DNA of 36,143 nucleotides from Rhodoferax sp. GTDB taxonomy: Bacteria; Pseudomonadota; Gammaproteobacteria; Burkholderiales; Burkholderiaceae_C. This document shows positions 33,556 through 36,143 of the stretch, one piece after another. A model generated the notes under the pieces. That model was not told the DNA's origin. It saw only the letters and a list, made by a program, of their open reading frames with translations, and made no database searches. Numbering within the stretch: position 1 is the stretch's first letter; every line of letters starts with the position of its first letter. Position numbers and translations under genes: made by a program. The stretch spans positions 1 to 36,143 of the forward strand of contig NZ_JAMPXE010000019.1 in assembly GCF_023701345.1 (NCBI RefSeq), read 5' to 3'.

Positions 33556-34607
33556 CTTTTATCGCCAAACCCAGGCTGCATCATCCCACCCTGCACACCA
33601 ACAAGGTCGGCTATACCCGGCGTGACTACGAAGGCCGTATTTCGACCCTGTGCGCCGGTTGCGGTCATGACTCCATTTCGGCGGCCATCATCCAGGCCTG
33701 CTGGGAGCTTGACATCGAGCCGCACCGTGTGGCCAAGCTCTCGGGCATCGGCTGCAGCTCGAAAACGCCAGATTACTTTCTGGGCGCCTCGCACGGCTTC
33801 AACACCGTGCATGGTCGCATGCCCTCGGTGCTGACCGGTGCCAACATGGCCAACCGCGAACTGCTGTACCTGGGCATTTCGGGTGACGGCGACTCGGCTT
33901 CGATTGGTCTGGGCCAGTTTGCCAATGCCATGCGGCGCGGCGTGCGCATGGCCTACATTGTCGAAAACAACGGCGTTTACGGCCTGACCAAGGGCCAGTT
34001 CTCGGCCACCGCAGACCGTGGCTCCAAGAGCAAAAAGGGCGTCATCAACAGCGACAGCCCGGTCGACCTGGTGGGCATTGCGCTGCAACTCGGGGCCACC
34101 TTTGTGGCGCGCAGTTTCTCCGGCGACAAGGCCCAGCTGGTGCCACTCATCAAGGGTGCCATGGCGCATGGCGGTGCCGCGTTCATCGACGTCATCAGCC
34201 CCTGCGTGACCTTCAACAACCACGGCGGCAGCACCAAGAGCTACGACTATGTGCGTCAGCACAACGAAGCCGTGAGCCGCATTGACTTCATCACGCCCGG
34301 GCACGAGATCACCACCGACTACGCCCCCGGCGAGCTCGTCGAGGTGGAGCAGCACGACGGTTCGGTGTTGCGCCTGCGCAAACTGCATACCGATTACGAT
34401 CCCACCGACCGTTATGCCGCCATGGGCTACATGCAGCAACATCAGGCGCGCGGCGAGGTTGTTACCGGCCTGTTGTACGTGGACCCGCTGGCCACCGACC
34501 TGCACATGGCGATGAACACCTGTGCCGTGCCGCTCAATACCCTGAACGCCGCGCAACTCAATCCGGGCGCCAAAGCGTTGGAAAAAATCAACGCGTCACT
34601 GCGTTGA
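33552..34607 (+). CDS. korB: 2-oxoacid:acceptor oxidoreductase, beta subunit
   Basis: Thiamine-diphosphate-binding subunit of 351 residues. The start overlaps the korA stop by four bases. Cys34 and Cys37 in 'LCAGCGHDSI', Cys68 in 'GIGCSS' and a later Cys in 'ISPCVTFNNHGG' are candidates for the [4Fe-4S] cluster. The thiamine diphosphate/Mg site is 'GISGDGDSASIGLGQFANAM' with 'VENNGVYGLTKGQ'. It completes the enzyme with the two upstream genes, and all three must be one operon. A CBS-domain gene follows after 34 bases with its own strong ribosome-binding site. Confidence 0.93.
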   Translation: MTFIAKPRLHHPTLHTNKVGYTRRDYEGRISTLCAGCGHDSISAAIIQACWELDIEPHRVAKLSGIGCSSKTPDYFLGASHGFNTVHGRMPSVLTGANMANRELLYLGISGDGDSASIGLGQFANAMRRGVRMAYIVENNGVYGLTKGQFSATADRGSKSKKGVINSDSPVDLVGIALQLGATFVARSFSGDKAQLVPLIKGAMAHGGAAFIDVISPCVTFNNHGGSTKSYDYVRQHNEAVSRIDFITPGHEITTDYAPGELVEVEQHDGSVLRLRKLHTDYDPTDRYAAMGYMQQHQARGEVVTGLLYVDPLATDLHMAMNTCAVPLNTLNAAQLNPGAKALEKINASLR

Positions 34608-34641
34608 ACCCTGTAGCCCAATGACATCCTAGGAGTCTGCC

Positions 34642-35082
34642 ATGCCCGAACGCACTGTTTTTCAATCGATGGCCCAGCGCCATGTGGTCAGCGTGGTGCC
34701 TACCGCCACGGTTTATTCTGCGGCCTGTGTCATGACCCGGGCCAATTGCGGCAGTGTGCTTGTCATCGACGCCAGCAACACGCTGCTGGGGATCGTGACC
34801 GAGCGCGACCTGATGACCCGCCTGGTGGCCAAGTCACTCGACCCCGCCACCACCACGGTGGCCGACATCATGACGCGCGGCCCGCTCTGTGTGGTGCCCG
34901 AGACCAAGGTGGCCGACGCGGTGCTGATCATGATCGAGCGCGGTTTCAGGCATTTGCCCATCGTCACCGACAACAACAAGATTCTGGGCGTGTTCTCGGT
35001 GCGCGACGCCCTGCCGCGCGAAGTCCAGACGGCACAGAGTCTGGCGGAATTCAACGAGCAGGTGAACGACGCGCTGGGTTGA
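34642..35082 (+). CDS. CBS-domain pair protein
   Basis: Small cytoplasmic protein of 146 residues built of two CBS motifs (about 10-60 and 75-128), which together make one adenine-nucleotide-binding module. 'VIDASNTLLGIVTERDLMTR' and 'IVTDNNKILGVFSVRDALPR' are the matching ends of the two halves. AGGAG lies at 34631-34635. No enzymatic or DNA-binding domain is attached. CBS proteins sense AMP/ATP, S-adenosyl or NAD-type ligands. Placed at the end of the korAB operon it may tune that enzyme to the energy state, but this is inferred from position. It converges on the hydrogenase protease gene with a 12-base gap. Confidence 0.88.
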   Translation: MPERTVFQSMAQRHVVSVVPTATVYSAACVMTRANCGSVLVIDASNTLLGIVTERDLMTRLVAKSLDPATTTVADIMTRGPLCVVPETKVADAVLIMIERGFRHLPIVTDNNKILGVFSVRDALPREVQTAQSLAEFNEQVNDALG

Positions 35083-35094
35083 TGTTGTAAAGGC

Positions 35095-35688
35095 TTAATG
35101 GGTGCCCAGCAACCACTGGCCAGCCCAGGCCAAGGCGCTTGTCAGATGCGCCAGCGCCGCCGGGCTGGGTGGTGCGCCCAATTCAAACTGTTCGCCACGA
35201 ATGGCCAGCAGGGTACAGGGCGGGGGCGGCGTCCCCTGTACATCCTGGTAAACCTGCAGCAAGGCTTGCGGCGACAGGGCGTGGGTGGTAAAGCTGGCAT
35301 CCTGGACCGCCTGCAGTTCGGTGACCTGAAACGGCGCGAGGCAGCTCTGGCTGGCATCAATCAATAGCACGCGTTGACGGTCCATCAGGTCCAGTGCGTG
35401 CTCAATCTGCAGCTGGTAGTCGTCCAAAAACTCGACCTGATCCTGTAAATTTTCTGGCAATTGCTCGCGCAGAGCGGCTAAGCACAGCGGCCCCAGCGCA
35501 TCATCGCCGCGGCTCAGGTTGCCCCAGCCCAGCACCAGCAGCGGGGCAGGCTGTTTTGACTCGTCACTGCGAGCGCAGCGTGGCAGTCCATGCGGTTGGA
35601 AGTCATGGATTGCTTCACTGCGTTCGCAATGACGGGATCCGGTTGGAGGTGTGGGCACTGTGAATGAGCGCAAGGGTTGACGGCTCAT
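35095..35688 (-). CDS. NiFe-hydrogenase maturation protease (HoxW-like)
   Basis: Predicted 197-residue endopeptidase that trims the C-terminus of the hydrogenase large subunit once nickel is in place. The motif 'LVLGWGNLSRGDDALGPLCL' (core GWGN-x2-RGDDALG), 'VLLIDASQ' with the second metal-binding Asp, and 'FTTHALSPQALL' with the His match the HoxW/HyaD family. The start at 35688 overlaps the stop of the large-subunit gene (ATGA), which supports it. That leaves about 48 residues before the conserved core, of which residues 18-43 are encoded by a palindromic repeat. A GTG further in, just before 'LGWGN', would avoid the insert but has no ribosome-binding site. The family normally begins close to the 'GWGN' motif. 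Confidence 0.85.
   Translation of the reverse strand: MSRQPLRSFTVPTPPTGSRHCERSEAIHDFQPHGLPRCARSDESKQPAPLLVLGWGNLSRGDDALGPLCLAALREQLPENLQDQVEFLDDYQLQIEHALDLMDRQRVLLIDASQSCLAPFQVTELQAVQDASFTTHALSPQALLQVYQDVQGTPPPPCTLLAIRGEQFELGAPPSPAALAHLTSALAWAGQWLLGTH
35561..35635. repeat. Palindromic interspersed repeat inside the protease gene
   Basis: Two 32-base arms (35561-35592 and 35604-35635) are inverted copies with about six mismatches, separated by 11 bases. The arms contain GTCACTGCGAGCGCAGCG and, in inverse, CACTGCGTTCGCAATGAC. This is the widespread bacterial repeat that, when translated, gives 'HCERSEAI' and 'GLPRCAR' peptides, and both are seen here (residues 20-27 and 33-39 region of the protease frame). 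It is in frame and introduces no stop. Confidence 0.85.
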
Positions 35689-36143
35689 GATGTTTGCAGC
35701 TTGTCCAGCAATGTGCCGTCAGCCCCCAGCAGCGTCACCTCCAGCGGCATCTGGCCCAGCGCATGGGTGGCGCAGGACAGGCAGGGGTCGTAGGCGCGAA
35801 TGGCAACTTCGATGTGGTTGAGCAGGCCCTCGGTGAGCTCCTGTCCGTCCAGATAGTCCCGCGCCACGGCGCGTACCGCCTCATTCATGGCCTGGTTGTT
35901 GTGGGTGGTGGACACGATCAGGTTGCAGCGCGTCACCAGGTCGTCGTCGCCCACCTCGTAGTCGTGGATCAGCGTGCCGCGCGGCGCCTCGATCATGCCG
36001 ACACCGTGGCGCTGGCGCACACCGCTGGTGAGCAGATCGCCCGACAGCAGCGCCGGGTCCGCCAGCAACTCAGTAATCACCTCGACCGCGTGCAACATCT
36101 CGATCATGCGCGCCCAGTGGTAGGCCAGCGTGGCGTGCACCGG
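35685..36143 (-). CDS. hoxH: NiFe-hydrogenase large subunit, HoxH type (C-terminal part; cut by window edge)
   Basis: Only the last 152 or so codons lie in the window; the frame stays open to position 36143, so the gene continues beyond it and the Met at 36140 is not taken as the start. 'HATLAYHWARMIEMLHA', 'GTLIHDYEVGDDDLVTRCNLIVSTTHNNQAMNEAV' (parts: LIHDYEVGDDDLVTRCN) and the C-terminal nickel-ligand motif 'DPCLSCATH' are typical of cytoplasmic group 3 hydrogenases that couple H2 to NAD(P). A 25-residue tail after the motif His ('ALGQMPLEV...QTS') would be removed by the protease encoded directly downstream. Partner subunits (HoxF, U, Y) are expected outside the window. Confidence 0.88.
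   Translation of the reverse strand, partial: PVHATLAYHWARMIEMLHAVEVITELLADPALLSGDLLTSGVRQRHGVGMIEAPRGTLIHDYEVGDDDLVTRCNLIVSTTHNNQAMNEAVRAVARDYLDGQELTEGLLNHIEVAIRAYDPCLSCATHALGQMPLEVTLLGADGTLLDKLQTS

Overview
The window looks like a chromosomal segment of a betaproteobacterium of the Comamonadaceae, probably Rhodoferax or a close relative. This rests on GC-rich coding sequence, the order bamE-dapB-exbB-exbD-leuS-lptE-holA, three trimeric Burkholderiales-type porins, a zwf-hexR pair divergent from tal, and family-typical palindromic repeats. The genus is inferred from overall character; no alignment was run. No rRNA, tRNA, CRISPR array or intact insertion sequence was seen.

Region 1 (102-7389, plus strand) is envelope and housekeeping: BamE, DapB, an ExbB/ExbD proton channel pair without TonB, LeuS, LptE and HolA, then a terminator and a small secreted PsiF-repeat protein. 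LeuS carries an in-frame hairpin-forming repeat near its C-terminus.

Region 2 (7611-14081, plus strand) is the most unusual part. Seven closely spaced or overlapping genes encode a thermostable-hemolysin-family protein (possibly GNAT-like), an acyl-adenylating (ANL) enzyme, a heme-oxygenase-like iron oxidase of the UndA/TenA-like type, an SDR reductase, an exported TPR protein, and an OmpR-type response regulator with its sensor kinase. This reads as a self-regulated fatty-acid-tailoring pathway whose product cannot be named from sequence.

Region 3 (14092-20093) holds a LysR regulator, then HexR and Zwf (minus strand) facing Tal and Pgi (plus strand). A HexR-like palindrome lies between zwf and tal, so this is a sugar-phosphate (pentose phosphate/Entner-Doudoroff entry) block.

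Region 4 (20118-24697) contains groES-groEL on the minus strand with a perfect CIRCE element, a strong promoter and a terminator-like hairpin in the leader, and an interspersed palindrome between the two genes. Next come a CopD-like membrane protein, a Bcr/CflA efflux pump, and a decayed higB-higA toxin-antitoxin remnant (frameshift plus fusion).

Region 5 (24744-28924) has three porins. Two are tandem minus-strand copies that also share their 3' flank and terminator; the third is divergent and on the plus strand.

Region 6 (29173-36143) is an anaerobic or low-potential redox block. It holds a hemerythrin, an FNR-type box, a three-gene 2-oxoacid oxidoreductase operon (NAD(P)H/FAD/ferredoxin subunit, fused gamma-alpha subunit, beta subunit) and a CBS-domain protein. 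Convergent to these are the end of a HoxH-type NiFe-hydrogenase large subunit and its maturation protease. The protease gene carries a palindromic repeat inside its coding region.
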